A stretch of DNA of 64,000 nucleotides from G964291335 sp964291335 (GTDB lineage: Bacteria > Chloroflexota > Dehalococcoidia > Lucifugimonadales > UBA3495): the NCBI GenBank assembly GCA_964291335.2, contig OZ219748.1, positions 124,001 through 188,000 on the forward strand, given 5' to 3'. The position numbers were made by a program, and so were the translations under genes. The notes under the pieces were generated by a model. It worked only from the letters and a program-made list of their open reading frames with translations, was not told where the DNA came from and made no database searches. Below are positions 11,749 to 20,484 of this stretch, one piece after another. Position 1 is the first letter of the stretch. Every line of letters starts with the position of its first letter.

Positions 11749-12696
11749 ATGCCGGGACAGATTCCTGCCGAGGACGAAGTCCTCAGCTATTTTCAGCGGT
11801 TTTCCAATTGGGGACGCTGGGGAGATGACGACGAACTGGGTACGCCTAACCTGATTACACCGGAAAAGACCAGGCAGGCATTGGCCACAGTCCAGGAGGG
11901 GGTAACCGTATCTCTGGCGCGTACCGTGCGGTTTGAGCCCAGCCTGGACGCGCCGGCCCCGCCGGTTCACTTTATGGTGGAGAGCGGAGAGGGTTGGGCC
12001 AGCGGCGATAAGGTCAGCAGCCGGCCTAATGCTGCCGCTATAGATTACTTCGGGATGATCTTTCACGGCTATACCGTTACGCATGTGGATAGCCTGGCCC
12101 ACTTCTTCTGGGAGGGTAAAACCTATAACGGCCGTCCGGCGCACCTGGTTTCTACCAGTATGGGCGCCACGGTCTGCTCGGTTGAAGCTGCCAGGAACGG
12201 CTTCGTTACCCGGGGCGTCCTGGTGGATGTGCCGATGATTAGAGGGGTGGACTGGCTGGAAAGAGGCGAAGGGGTTATGCCTGAGGATATACTGGCGGCC
12301 GAAGAGCGTTGCGGTTTCCGCATAGAAGCCGGCGATATTCTGTTGGTGCGTACCGGACAGCTCTACCGGCGCGGCGTGGAAGGCCCGGTGGAACGGTCGG
12401 CTGGTTCAACCGCCTGCCAGGCGGCCTGCCTGCCCTTAATCCACGAAAGGGGCGTCGCCGTTCTTGGCTCCGATACCGGCAACGACGTCAGCCCGCCGCA
12501 ATATTCCCGGGTGCTTCAGCCAATTCATCAGGTAGGCATTACGGCCATGGGCTTGTGGATTCTGGATAATGCCAACCTGGAAGATTTGGCTCAGGCCTGC
12601 CAGGAGCGCAGCCGTTGGGAGTTCATGGTCACTATCGGCCCGCTGCGGCTGCACAACACCACCGGTTCGCCAGTCAACCCGATTGCCGTATTCTGA
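11749..12696 (+). CDS. Cyclase-family metal hydrolase (kynurenine formamidase-like fold)
   Basis: 315 aa, Pfam Cyclase (PF04199) type. The metal motif is seen as HGYTVTHVDSLAHFFWEGKT about residues 105-125 (H-x-x-x-x-H-x-D-x-x-x-H), followed by ILLVRTGQL and GVAVLGSDTGND in the second half. Members hydrolyse formamides, cyclic amides or lactones. The long N-terminal DDELGTPNLITPE segment places it with the larger bacterial cyclase-family proteins rather than classic KynB. No kynurenine genes are nearby, so the substrate is open. Convergent with the amidase gene. Confidence 0.88.
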   Translation: MPGQIPAEDEVLSYFQRFSNWGRWGDDDELGTPNLITPEKTRQALATVQEGVTVSLARTVRFEPSLDAPAPPVHFMVESGEGWASGDKVSSRPNAAAIDYFGMIFHGYTVTHVDSLAHFFWEGKTYNGRPAHLVSTSMGATVCSVEAARNGFVTRGVLVDVPMIRGVDWLERGEGVMPEDILAAEERCGFRIEAGDILLVRTGQLYRRGVEGPVERSAGSTACQAACLPLIHERGVAVLGSDTGNDVSPPQYSRVLQPIHQVGITAMGLWILDNANLEDLAQACQERSRWEFMVTIGPLRLHNTTGSPVNPIAVF

Positions 12697-12758
12697 CAGC
12701 TTTCGTCAGAAAACCCTTTGCGGGCAGTTGGTTGACCGGGTATTTACCCGAAGCACTT

Positions 12759-12799
12759 GCCGGGCAGCGAATTTTCCGGTAGTTATTTCGCTGCCCGGC
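12759..12799. terminator. 13-bp perfect hairpin between convergent genes
   Basis: GCCGGGCAGCGAA (12759-12771) is perfectly complementary to 12787-12799, with a 15-base loop. It sits between the 3' ends of the cyclase gene (+) and the amidase gene (-), where it could stop transcription from both sides. No clear T run follows on either strand. Confidence 0.5.
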
Positions 12800-12870
12800 C
12801 CACTGCGGTAAACCGTTTCATTCGTTGGCCGGGATTCTCCGGTAATTACCTTTGGCGGCCATACCGGGGC

Positions 12871-14247
12871 TCACCTTCCCTGGTCAGGCCAGAAGTCTGG
12901 CGGCCGCAAGGCAATGCCCAGGGTTCTTTCGCACCACCTGGCGGCGCCCAGGAGCTGCCCCTCTGCGAAGGGCGGCGCGGCAAACTGGATGCCTAAAGGC
13001 AGCCCCTCCTCGCTTAAACCCGAAGGGATGACCACTGTGGGCAAGCCGGCGGAAGTCCAGGGGGCCTGAAAGGAAGCGTCTCCGGTAGTATTCAGGTCTC
13101 GCGGCGCCGGCGCCGGAACCGCCGGTGTCAGCAGAGCATCGACGCCCTGCGCCAGCTTCGTCAGGTCCTGGCGAAACTGGCGGCGCAGTCGCTGAGCTTG
13201 CAGGTAGGTTACGCCGGGGATGAGCAATCCCATCTCGATGTTGGCTCTGAGCCGGGGGCCATACTCATCGGCCCGGCGGCGGAAAAACTCCTCGTGGAAG
13301 GCGGCGCATTCTACGTTCATCACCAGGCGCTGCACCTCCAGGGCAGCAGCGAAACTGTCAGGCAGTTCCAGCTCCTCGACAATGGCGCCGGCCCGGGCCA
13401 GTTTCTGGACTGCCTCTTCCGTATTTCTCTGCACCTCAGGCGTGGCCCGATGGAAAAAGCAGCCTTTATTCAGCAAACCCAGACGAGGGGGCCGGTCGTA
13501 TTGCTCCATTTCCTGCTGAAAATCCGGCGTCGGCACGTCGGCCGATCCCGGGTCTCTGGCGTCGTAGCCGGCCATGGCCTGGAGCATGATGGCGGCATCG
13601 GTTACGGTTCGCACCAGAATACCTACCGTGTCCAGGGACCAGCTGACCGGCACTACGCCGTAACGGCTAATCCGTCCATAGGTAGGCTTCAGTCCGACGA
13701 TGCCGTTATAGGCTGCCGGCCGGCAGGTGGAGCCACCGGTCTGCGACCCCAGGGCAGCGGCGCACATGCCGGCGGCCACCGCCACCGCCGAGCCGCTGCT
13801 GGAGCCGCCGGGAGTGTGGGCCAGGTTCCAGGGGTTGCGGGTAGGCGAAGGATCCGAGGTGGCAAACTCGGTGGTTACCGCCTTGCCCAGGACTATTGCC
13901 CCGGCTTCCTTGAGCCGGGTTACGCAGGCAGCGTCATAATCGGGTACAAAATCGGCATAGATGCGCGAGCAAGCGGTGGTCTTCATGCCGGCGGTATAGA
14001 ATATATCCTTCAGACCTACCGGCACGCCGGCCAGGATGCCCGGCGAATTCCCCGCAGCCAACTGCTGTTCCCGCTGCCGGGCTGCGCCCAGCACTTCCTC
14101 CCGGTCAATGGCAACCCAGGCTTGCAGGCGTGGTTCGTGCCGCTCGATCCTGTCCAGCAAAGCCTGGGCATAGCCGACCGGCGATAGCTGCCCCTGGCGG
14201 ATTGCAGCGGCGGCGTCCTTTGCGCTCAAGGTGTAAGCTTCAGCCAT
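12871..14247 (-). CDS. Amidase signature family protein
   Basis: 458 aa. Hydrolyses amide bonds with a Ser-cisSer-Lys triad. The Lys is in GVPVGLKDIF (about residue 79), the glycine/serine-rich signature is HTPGGSSSGSAVAVAAGM, and GSQTGGSTCRPAAYNGIVGL carries the nucleophile region. Length and order resemble GatA and AtzE/AtzF-type amidases. It is not in a gatCAB set here. The small gene directly upstream (14389-14589) looks like an accessory subunit, which favours an AtzE-type hydrolase over tRNA transamidation. Confidence 0.92.
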   Translation of the reverse strand: MAEAYTLSAKDAAAAIRQGQLSPVGYAQALLDRIERHEPRLQAWVAIDREEVLGAARQREQQLAAGNSPGILAGVPVGLKDIFYTAGMKTTACSRIYADFVPDYDAACVTRLKEAGAIVLGKAVTTEFATSDPSPTRNPWNLAHTPGGSSSGSAVAVAAGMCAAALGSQTGGSTCRPAAYNGIVGLKPTYGRISRYGVVPVSWSLDTVGILVRTVTDAAIMLQAMAGYDARDPGSADVPTPDFQQEMEQYDRPPRLGLLNKGCFFHRATPEVQRNTEEAVQKLARAGAIVEELELPDSFAAALEVQRLVMNVECAAFHEEFFRRRADEYGPRLRANIEMGLLIPGVTYLQAQRLRRQFRQDLTKLAQGVDALLTPAVPAPAPRDLNTTGDASFQAPWTSAGLPTVVIPSGLSEEGLPLGIQFAAPPFAEGQLLGAARWCERTLGIALRPPDFWPDQGR

Positions 14248-14388
14248 TATTGCCTCCTGGCGTAGATTGCCATGGATTGCCGGTTCAGGCGCCGCCGCCC
14301 TGCCGCGCCGGGCGTATGTCCGGCCTGATTGTCCGGCTGGTGGCTGCCCGGCTGGTGGTCTGCCCTGCGGAGTTACTGCCCTGCGGCG

Positions 14389-14589
14389 TTACTGATAGAA
14401 CCCGGGCTCGGTTTCAGCGTCGGGCAGGTTGCCGGCTACGCTGACCATATACTGAGCCGACAGTTCCAGCAGGGCCCGGTTTTTCCGGAGGTAATCCTCT
14501 CCCCAGCGAGCCCTGGCCTGCTCGCTCAACAAGGTCAGGGCAGCCTCCCGGTCGGTTTCCGGCATAGTATCCCTGGTATCATCGCCCAT
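14389..14589 (-). CDS. Small protein, possible AtzG/DUF4089-like partner of the amidase
   Basis: 66 aa, alpha-helical, acidic. The C-terminal half YLRKNRALLELSAQYMVSVA followed by GNLPDAETEPGFY has the layout of small GatC/AtzG-like proteins, whose C-terminal loop (x-L-P-x-x-x-E-P) packs into the amidase active site. It lies 141 bases upstream of the amidase on the same strand. The similarity is by eye and weak, so function is inference. ATG at 14589 with GGGGGATAAGT ahead. Confidence 0.55.
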   Translation of the reverse strand: MGDDTRDTMPETDREAALTLLSEQARARWGEDYLRKNRALLELSAQYMVSVAGNLPDAETEPGFYQ

Positions 14590-14730
14590 ACTTATCCCCC
14601 ATTCCGGATAGATTTACCGGTTGGGCAACAGTTTAGCGCAGATTGGCATCAGGGCAAGACCGGTTCATATTTTCCGCCGGAAAAGCTGCCGCCCAGGCAA
14701 GTATAGCAGTGGCTGGCCCTGAGAGCGGCA

Positions 14731-14759
14731 TTGACCTTGCCGGGTATCCTTGTCATAAT
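14731..14759 (+). promoter_or_regulatory. Promoter of the NHL-repeat gene
   Basis: TTGACC (14731-14736), 17-base spacer, CATAAT (14754-14759). The predicted start near 14766 leaves a ~44-base leader to the TTG start codon at 14810. Confidence 0.6.
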
Positions 14760-14809
14760 CGGGACGCTTGCCAGGTTGAACCTTGGTAAAGGCAACAGGA
14801 GGAAGCGCT

Positions 14810-15727
14810 TTGGCTACCAGAACTATTGTTGGCAGCGGCAAATACACCTACGAAATGCATACCGACTGGGCCAGGCTGCCCGAAGGCTGGACTATGCCGG
14901 CGGCTGCCGTTTACGGCGACTCGCAAGACCGGGTCTATTGTTTCAACCGCAACCCGGATCACCCCATCGTGATTTTTGACCGGGATGGCAATTACCTGAA
15001 CTCCTGGGGCGCCGGGTTGTTTCTCTTTCCCCATGCCATCTTCATTGATTCCGAGGACCGCGTTTGGCTGGTAGAACGCAATGATGGACAGATAATGAAG
15101 TTTACCGCAGACGGCGATTTGCTGCTGACGATCGGCGTCAAGGGCTACCGCTCGGATACTGGCGTGGATAACACGGTTTTCAGCTCTAACGCCTGGCCCG
15201 ACGTGGTACGCGGCGCCGAACCCTTTAATCTGCCGGCCGGCATTGCCGTAAATGAGGCCGGCGAGGTGTTCATCGCCGACGGCTACGCCAATGCCCGGGT
15301 CCATAAGTTTACCCCGAAAGGGGAACTGATTAAGTCCTGGGGCGGCCCAGGCGCCAGCCCGGGCCAGTTTAACCTGCCCCATGGTGCATGGATTGACCGA
15401 CGGGGCCGATTGCTGATTGCCGACCGGGAAAATGACCGTATCCAGGTATTTGACCAGGAAGGCGGGCATCTTACCGACTTTCCAACCAGGCTGATTGGCC
15501 CCGCAGTTATCTATGTGGACGACGAGGATACGGTATATGTTGCCGAACATAACGGCGGTTTGGTCAGCATTCTGAACCTGGAAGGCGAGCTGTTGACCCA
15601 GTGGGGGTCAATGACTCATCGTTCCTGCCACGGCATTTGGGTTGACTCCCATAAAGACTTGTACGTCGTGGAGCCTTTTGAGGGCAGCCAGGGCCGAACC
15701 GTCGTGAAGTTTGTGCGGCAGGGCTAG
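14810..15727 (+). CDS. NHL-repeat beta-propeller protein (peptidylglycine lyase-like)
   Basis: 305 aa with at least four NHL-type blades: SQDRVYCFNRNPDHPIVIFD, SEDRVWLVERNDGQIMKFTA, GEVFIADGYANARVHKFTPK and GRLLIADRENDRIQVFDQEG. The family includes peptidyl-alpha-hydroxyglycine alpha-amidating lyases and many uncharacterised bacterial propellers. No signal peptide is seen. The TTG start at 14810 is chosen because ACAGGAGGAAG lies just ahead. It is transcribed from its own promoter and is followed by a tRNA gene. Enzymatic role is not established. Confidence 0.82.
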   Translation: MATRTIVGSGKYTYEMHTDWARLPEGWTMPAAAVYGDSQDRVYCFNRNPDHPIVIFDRDGNYLNSWGAGLFLFPHAIFIDSEDRVWLVERNDGQIMKFTADGDLLLTIGVKGYRSDTGVDNTVFSSNAWPDVVRGAEPFNLPAGIAVNEAGEVFIADGYANARVHKFTPKGELIKSWGGPGASPGQFNLPHGAWIDRRGRLLIADRENDRIQVFDQEGGHLTDFPTRLIGPAVIYVDDEDTVYVAEHNGGLVSILNLEGELLTQWGSMTHRSCHGIWVDSHKDLYVVEPFEGSQGRTVVKFVRQG

Positions 15728-15761
15728 GCATTGCACGGTTCAGGCTGCTGGCAAAACCAGG

Positions 15762-15790
15762 TTGCAAGAGCCGCCAGGTTTTGCTATCCT
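15762..15790 (+). promoter_or_regulatory. Promoter of tRNA-Ala
   Basis: TTGCAA (15762-15767), 17-base spacer, TATCCT (15785-15790). The predicted start is about 24 bases before the mature tRNA 5' end. Confidence 0.6.
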
Positions 15791-15820
15791 GTATCGGCTT
15801 TTGGCGGACAGGTTCATAAC

Positions 15821-15896
15821 GGGGCTGTAGCTCATCTGGGAGAGCGCTTCAATGGCATTGAAGAGGTAGGGGGTTCGAGTCCCCCCAGCTCCACCA
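15821..15896 (+). tRNA. tRNA-Ala (anticodon GGC)
   Basis: Cloverleaf of 76 bases including an encoded CCA. Acceptor stem GGGGCTG pairs with CAGCTCC (one G-T pair). The anticodon stem CTTCA/TGAAG encloses ATGGCAT with anticodon GGC at 15854-15856. The T arm is GGGGG-TTCGAGT-CCCCC. Reads GCC (and GCU) codons. Confidence 0.95.
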
Positions 15897-16075
15897 TACC
15901 TGCCCTTGCCGGGCGCACCGGTTTTCCCTTTACCATTCGGTAGTCCGCTGGTCAGTAGTCCGCCGGCAACCCGGCATCGGCCAGGCAGCGTTTGGTTCGG
16001 GCTAACCGATGGTTCAGTCAGACGCCGGAGCTGGCCCTGATTTTGCGGGTTACTTTGCGCAAAGGAGATTAAACA

Positions 16076-16414
16076 ATGGAGTTCACTGTCGAGCGGCAAC
16101 AGACGCTGCTGATAGTAAAAGTTGAAGGGCGGCTCGATGGTACTAATGCACAGGATTTCCAGAGCAACCTGGCTAGTACTATTACGGATGAAGACCGCGC
16201 AATTCTGCTGGATTTTGAGGCGCTTTCCTACATCAGCAGCGCCGGCTTGCGAGCAGTCCTCATCACGGCGAAATCCCTGGAACGCCGCAAAGCCGATTTC
16301 GCCGTATGCTCCCTGTCGCCGCCCTTGCAGGAAGTATTTCAGATTAGCGGTTTCGATCGGATAATTTCAGTAAGGGAATCCCAGGCTGATGCGCGAGCCG
16401 CATTTTCCTTTTAG
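16076..16414 (+). CDS. STAS-domain anti-sigma factor antagonist
   Basis: 112 aa, single STAS domain of SpoIIAA/RsbV type. Such proteins release a sigma factor from its anti-sigma kinase when unphosphorylated. The conserved phospho-serine loop is SYISSAGLRAVL (Ser54/Ser55). AAAGGAGAT lies seven bases before the ATG. No anti-sigma kinase or sigma factor is next to it, so its partner is elsewhere. It precedes the ATP-grasp gene by 83 bases and could be co-transcribed. Confidence 0.92.
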   Translation: MEFTVERQQTLLIVKVEGRLDGTNAQDFQSNLASTITDEDRAILLDFEALSYISSAGLRAVLITAKSLERRKADFAVCSLSPPLQEVFQISGFDRIISVRESQADARAAFSF

Positions 16415-16497
16415 GGGTTATTCAGGTGTTTGCCTTGACCAGCGCAGTTAATCTCTTTTGGCCTTCGCCTCCCGGGAATTAGGTTCGGTGTTACGTT

Positions 16498-17958
16498 TTG
16501 GATTTCAACACTTACGATATTGACCCTTCCATTTATGACGAGATGTTCCGGAACGACGGTACTCCGCGGGATCACTCTCGTACATTGTTTGATGTTCTGT
16601 CCAGGTTTTCCCCGGAAGAACTGAAAAGCCTTCAGGAGCGGGTTGTCCATTCCTTCCGCAACGAAGGGATAACCTTCACGGTTTACGGGGACGCTGAAGC
16701 CGAAGAACGGATCATTCCCGTTGACTGTCTCCCTCGCATCATGTCCAACGCCGAGTGGCGGCAGGTGGAAAGAGGCCTGGCGCAACGCATCAGGGCGCTG
16801 AATCTGTTCCTGGACGATATTTATCGCCCCTCCCCCGTTGGCAATCCGGGCCGGAAGCCGGAGATTGTTCGGGAAGGAATAATACCGGAGCACGCCATAT
16901 TCAGCTGCCCGCAGTATCGCCCGGAGTTGCAGGGCTTTTCACCGCCCCACGGTGTCTGGGTTGCCATCTGCGGCACAGACCTGGTGCGCACCAACGACGG
17001 GTTCCGGGTTCTGGAAGACAACCTCAGGGTGCCTTCCGGTGTTTCCTATATGCTGGCTAACCGCAAAGCCTCCAAGTCGGTTCTGCGCCGCCTATATCGC
17101 GCCTCAAAGGTAATGGAGGTGGAACATTACGGGCGAGTGCTGCTGACAACCCTTGAGGAACTGGCCCCGGCGGGCGTCGCAGAGCCAACGATTGCCCTGT
17201 TGACCCCCGGCGTGCATAATTCCGCCTTCTACGAGCATATGTTTCTGGCCCGCGAACTGGGCGCCGAACTGGTGGAAGGCCAGGATTTGCTGGTCAGAAA
17301 CCGGCGCGTTTTCATGCGGACTACCCAGGGTTTGCGCCAGGTGCATGTAATCTACCGCCGGGTGGACGATGACTTCATCGACCCGGCAGTTTTCCGGCCC
17401 GATTCGCTGCTCGGCGCGCCCGGTTTAATCGATGCCTATAAAGAGGGCAACGTTACCCTGGTCAATGCCCCTGGCACCGGTGTAGCCGATGACAAGAGCA
17501 TCTACTTTTACGTGCCGGAGATGGTGCGCTTTTACCTGGCAGAGGAGCCGATTCTGGCTAACGTGGAAACGTACCTTTGCCGTAACCCCGCCGACCTGGA
17601 ATATACTCTGGACAACCTGGAGCGTCTGGTAGTCAAGCAGGTGGGCGGCGCCGGTGGGTACGGAATGCTCATTGGCCCCCATGCCACTGCGCCGGAAAGG
17701 GAAGACTACGCAAAGGAAATCCGGGCCGACCCGGCCAACTTTATAGCCCAACCCACCCTGGCGTTATCCCGCGCTCCCTGCCTGGTAGATGGGCGGTTCG
17801 AAGCGCGCCACGTAGATTTACGGCCCTTTATCCTTCACGGACGCGAGGCCAGGGTGGTGCCCGGCGCCCTGTGCCGGGTAGCTCTCCGGCGGGGCAGCCT
17901 GGTAGTGAACTCCAGTCAGGGCGGCGGGAGCAAGGATTTCTGGGTGCTGGAAGATTAA
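16498..17958 (+). CDS. Circularly permuted ATP-grasp protein (DUF404/DUF407 type)
   Basis: 486 aa. Members are probable ATP-dependent carboxylate-amine ligases and nearly always travel with an alpha-E protein. Landmarks: YDEMFRNDGTPRDHSRTLFD at the N-terminus, GTDLVRTNDGFRVLEDNLRVPSG around residue 160, DDKSIYFYVPEMVRFYL, and the nucleotide-binding VVKQVGGAGGYGMLIGP near residue 380. The start is a TTG at 16498 with a weak ribosome site. The alpha-E partner is present but separated from it by an ammonium transporter gene. The product made by this pair is not known. Confidence 0.92.
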   Translation: MDFNTYDIDPSIYDEMFRNDGTPRDHSRTLFDVLSRFSPEELKSLQERVVHSFRNEGITFTVYGDAEAEERIIPVDCLPRIMSNAEWRQVERGLAQRIRALNLFLDDIYRPSPVGNPGRKPEIVREGIIPEHAIFSCPQYRPELQGFSPPHGVWVAICGTDLVRTNDGFRVLEDNLRVPSGVSYMLANRKASKSVLRRLYRASKVMEVEHYGRVLLTTLEELAPAGVAEPTIALLTPGVHNSAFYEHMFLARELGAELVEGQDLLVRNRRVFMRTTQGLRQVHVIYRRVDDDFIDPAVFRPDSLLGAPGLIDAYKEGNVTLVNAPGTGVADDKSIYFYVPEMVRFYLAEEPILANVETYLCRNPADLEYTLDNLERLVVKQVGGAGGYGMLIGPHATAPEREDYAKEIRADPANFIAQPTLALSRAPCLVDGRFEARHVDLRPFILHGREARVVPGALCRVALRRGSLVVNSSQGGGSKDFWVLED

Positions 17959-17962
17959 GGCT

Positions 17963-19405
17963 ATGTCCAGATCGGCAATGCGCTTGACGTTCAAGAAAAA
18001 GACCGGGACCGATGGCCTGATTGGTTTTTTTGCGCTGGCCCGTCGGGGACGAAACCGGGTATTGTTTGCCGGCGCATTTATGCTGACGTTGGCGGCTTTT
18101 CTGGGCCGCCCGGCAGTGGCCTGGGCTGCCGCCGGAGACGCGGAAACCCAGTTTGTGCTGAATACCTTCGCCTTCCTGATTTGGGGGGCGTTGGTGATGT
18201 GGATGTGCGCCGGTTTCACCATGCTGGAATCGGGTTCAGTGCGCACCAAGAACGCCTCGATGATTTGCCTCAAGAACATTGGGCTTTATTCCATCGCGGG
18301 CCTGGCCTATTACTTTATCGGTTACAACCTTATGTATTCCGACGTGGGTTCGGTCATCGGCTCTTTCAAGCTGATGTACGGGCCGTCGGCTTCAGAGATT
18401 GCACTGATTGGCGGCGCGGCGGAAGCGGCAACCGAGGTGGTCAAGAACAACCATTCGGTCATGTCTGACTGGTTCTTCCAAATGGTGTTCGTCGCCACTG
18501 CGGCTTCCATTGTTTCCGGCGCGCTGGCCGAGCGGGTGAAGCTCTGGTCTTTTTTCCTGTTTATCCTGATTCTCACCGCGCTCATCTACCCCATAGTGGG
18601 CGCCTGGACCTGGGGCGGCGGCTGGCTGAGCGACCTGGGTTTCGTGGATTTTGCCGGTTCTACCATCGTTCATAGCACCGGCGGCTGGGCAGCTTTGGCT
18701 GGCGCTTTGATTATTGGGCCGCGGTTGGGGAAGTTCCGAAGCAATGGTGAGGTTCGGCTCACGCCGCCTTCTAACGTCCTGGTGGTTACTTTAGGGGTGT
18801 TCATCCTCTGGTTCGGTTGGTTTGGCTTCAATGGCGGTTCTCAGTTGGCGCTGGCCAGCGCCGGCGATGCTGTGTCCATGAGTATTGTGTTAGTCAATAC
18901 CAACCTGGCCGCCGCCGGCGGCGTCGTGGCAGCTTTAGCTGTTTCCCGGTTCGTGCTGCGGCGCATTGACCTGGTTGCCGGGTTGAACGGAGCCATTGCC
19001 GGCCTGGTTGCCATAACTGCCGGCCCCACCTTCCCGGAGCATTACCTGGCGGTGATAATCGGCGCTATCGGCGGAATCATCTGCACGGTCGGCATTAAGC
19101 TGCTGGAGAAGGTAAAGCTGGACGATGTGGTTGGCGCTATTCCGGCGCATTTGTTTGCCGGAATCTGGGGAACCCTGGCTGCCGGTATCGCTGCTGGCGG
19201 CAATATTCTGGTTCAGCTGGCTGGAATCGGGGCGATCGGCGCCTTTGCCTTCAGCGCATCGCTGCTGATATGGTTCCTGCTGGATAAAAGCCCCCTGGGC
19301 GCACGGGTTGCGCCTGATGTGGAACGTATGGGTCAAGACAGCGGGGAACTGGGAATTGAGGCATACCCCGAGTTTATTTTGATGCCGGAAGACTACGAAG
19401 AGTAA
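17963..19405 (+). CDS. amt: Ammonium transporter (Amt family)
   Basis: 480 aa. An N-terminal signal-like segment (FAGAFMLTLAAFLGRPAVAW) is followed by about eleven membrane helices. The pore twin-histidine positions are visible in TIVHSTGGWAALAGALIIGP and in PAHLFAGIWGTLAAGI, and the CAGFTMLESGSVRTKN segment of helix 1 is typical. It starts five bases after the ATP-grasp stop and ends ten bases before the alpha-E start, so it sits inside that operon. No glnK gene is adjacent, unlike the usual Amt context. Confidence 0.96.
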   Translation: MSRSAMRLTFKKKTGTDGLIGFFALARRGRNRVLFAGAFMLTLAAFLGRPAVAWAAAGDAETQFVLNTFAFLIWGALVMWMCAGFTMLESGSVRTKNASMICLKNIGLYSIAGLAYYFIGYNLMYSDVGSVIGSFKLMYGPSASEIALIGGAAEAATEVVKNNHSVMSDWFFQMVFVATAASIVSGALAERVKLWSFFLFILILTALIYPIVGAWTWGGGWLSDLGFVDFAGSTIVHSTGGWAALAGALIIGPRLGKFRSNGEVRLTPPSNVLVVTLGVFILWFGWFGFNGGSQLALASAGDAVSMSIVLVNTNLAAAGGVVAALAVSRFVLRRIDLVAGLNGAIAGLVAITAGPTFPEHYLAVIIGAIGGIICTVGIKLLEKVKLDDVVGAIPAHLFAGIWGTLAAGIAAGGNILVQLAGIGAIGAFAFSASLLIWFLLDKSPLGARVAPDVERMGQDSGELGIEAYPEFILMPEDYEE

Positions 19406-19414
19406 AATACTGCC

Positions 19415-20380
19415 ATGCTTTGTCGCAGCGCTCAGGGTTTATATTGGATGGGTCGGTACTTGGAAAGAGCGGAACGCCTTTGCCGACTTCTGGAAGTTCA
19501 GGTGGAAATCCTGGTGGATCGCCCGACTCGCGATATTCACCTGGGTTGGAGCCGTCTCTATGACAGCCTGGGCAGAACCCCGCCAAGCGGCGCCCTTACC
19601 CTGGACGAAAGCGACGATTTTACTCTGGCCGATGCTTATACCCTGGCGGATGATCTGACCTTTGAGCGAGCCAATCCGACCTCCGTCTGGAGTTGTTTCG
19701 CCTTTGGTCGTGAGAACGCCCGGCAGATGCGCCATTGCATCAGCGAGGAGATGTGGGCGCAGCTGAACCTGGCTTACCTTCGTATGCAGGAACGGTCTAT
19801 TCTGGATGTCTGGCAGGTTTCGCCGGAGAGCTTCTATGCTGAAACGGTTGCCGAAGTGAATACCTTTGCCGGGGTTGCCTACTCCACTATGTACCGGGAT
19901 GACGGCTGGCATTTCATGGAGTTGGGCCGGGCAATCGAAAGGGTACAGTTCTTAACTTCCCTCCTCCTGTCTCAAGTTGGCTTGATTTCCCGGGGTGAAG
20001 ATGCAGAGTCCGGCTGGATTAGCCTGTTGCAGGCCTGCTATGCCCTTGAGGCTTACATTGATCGTTACGAGGTTGAGGTGTCGGAAGACAAGGTGCTGGA
20101 CCTGCTGGTTGCGGATAAGCGACTGCCGGCTTCCGTTTCCCGCGCCCTGACCCTGGTTGCCGAAGCCCTGCGCCAGCTGCCACCCGGCCCGCTTCCGAAT
20201 TGCGATGCAGCCGCCTGGTCGCTGGCTGAACAGCTGGCCTCTCTGTTAGAGGTGGAGTGGCCGAAGCAGGGAGACCGAGCGGGTTTGCTGCGGCAAATCG
20301 GCGATTTCAGCCGCCAGCTCCACTTTCGGATAACCGACGCCTACTTTGAATACCCGATAGACGGCGCTTCGGACGTTTAG
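19415..20380 (+). CDS. Alpha-E domain protein (DUF403)
   Basis: 321 aa, mostly helical. Opens LCRSAQGLYWMGRYLERAER, the diagnostic N-terminus of alpha-E proteins, and contains FMELGRAIERVQFLTSLLLS in the middle. Genetic partner of the circularly permuted ATP-grasp protein upstream. The pair is thought to act in peptide or amide bond formation, but the biochemistry is unproven. Separated from that partner only by the ammonium transporter gene. Confidence 0.92.
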   Translation: MLCRSAQGLYWMGRYLERAERLCRLLEVQVEILVDRPTRDIHLGWSRLYDSLGRTPPSGALTLDESDDFTLADAYTLADDLTFERANPTSVWSCFAFGRENARQMRHCISEEMWAQLNLAYLRMQERSILDVWQVSPESFYAETVAEVNTFAGVAYSTMYRDDGWHFMELGRAIERVQFLTSLLLSQVGLISRGEDAESGWISLLQACYALEAYIDRYEVEVSEDKVLDLLVADKRLPASVSRALTLVAEALRQLPPGPLPNCDAAAWSLAEQLASLLEVEWPKQGDRAGLLRQIGDFSRQLHFRITDAYFEYPIDGASDV

Positions 20381-20484
20381 CCCGTCCCGGCAATTTACCC
20401 CCAGCCTCTGCTGTGTTCGTTGCTTTTCCGGTTTCTGAAAGCCGGTTTCGGGCGTTTTAGCTGCATTTGGAGGAAACGGCGTCA

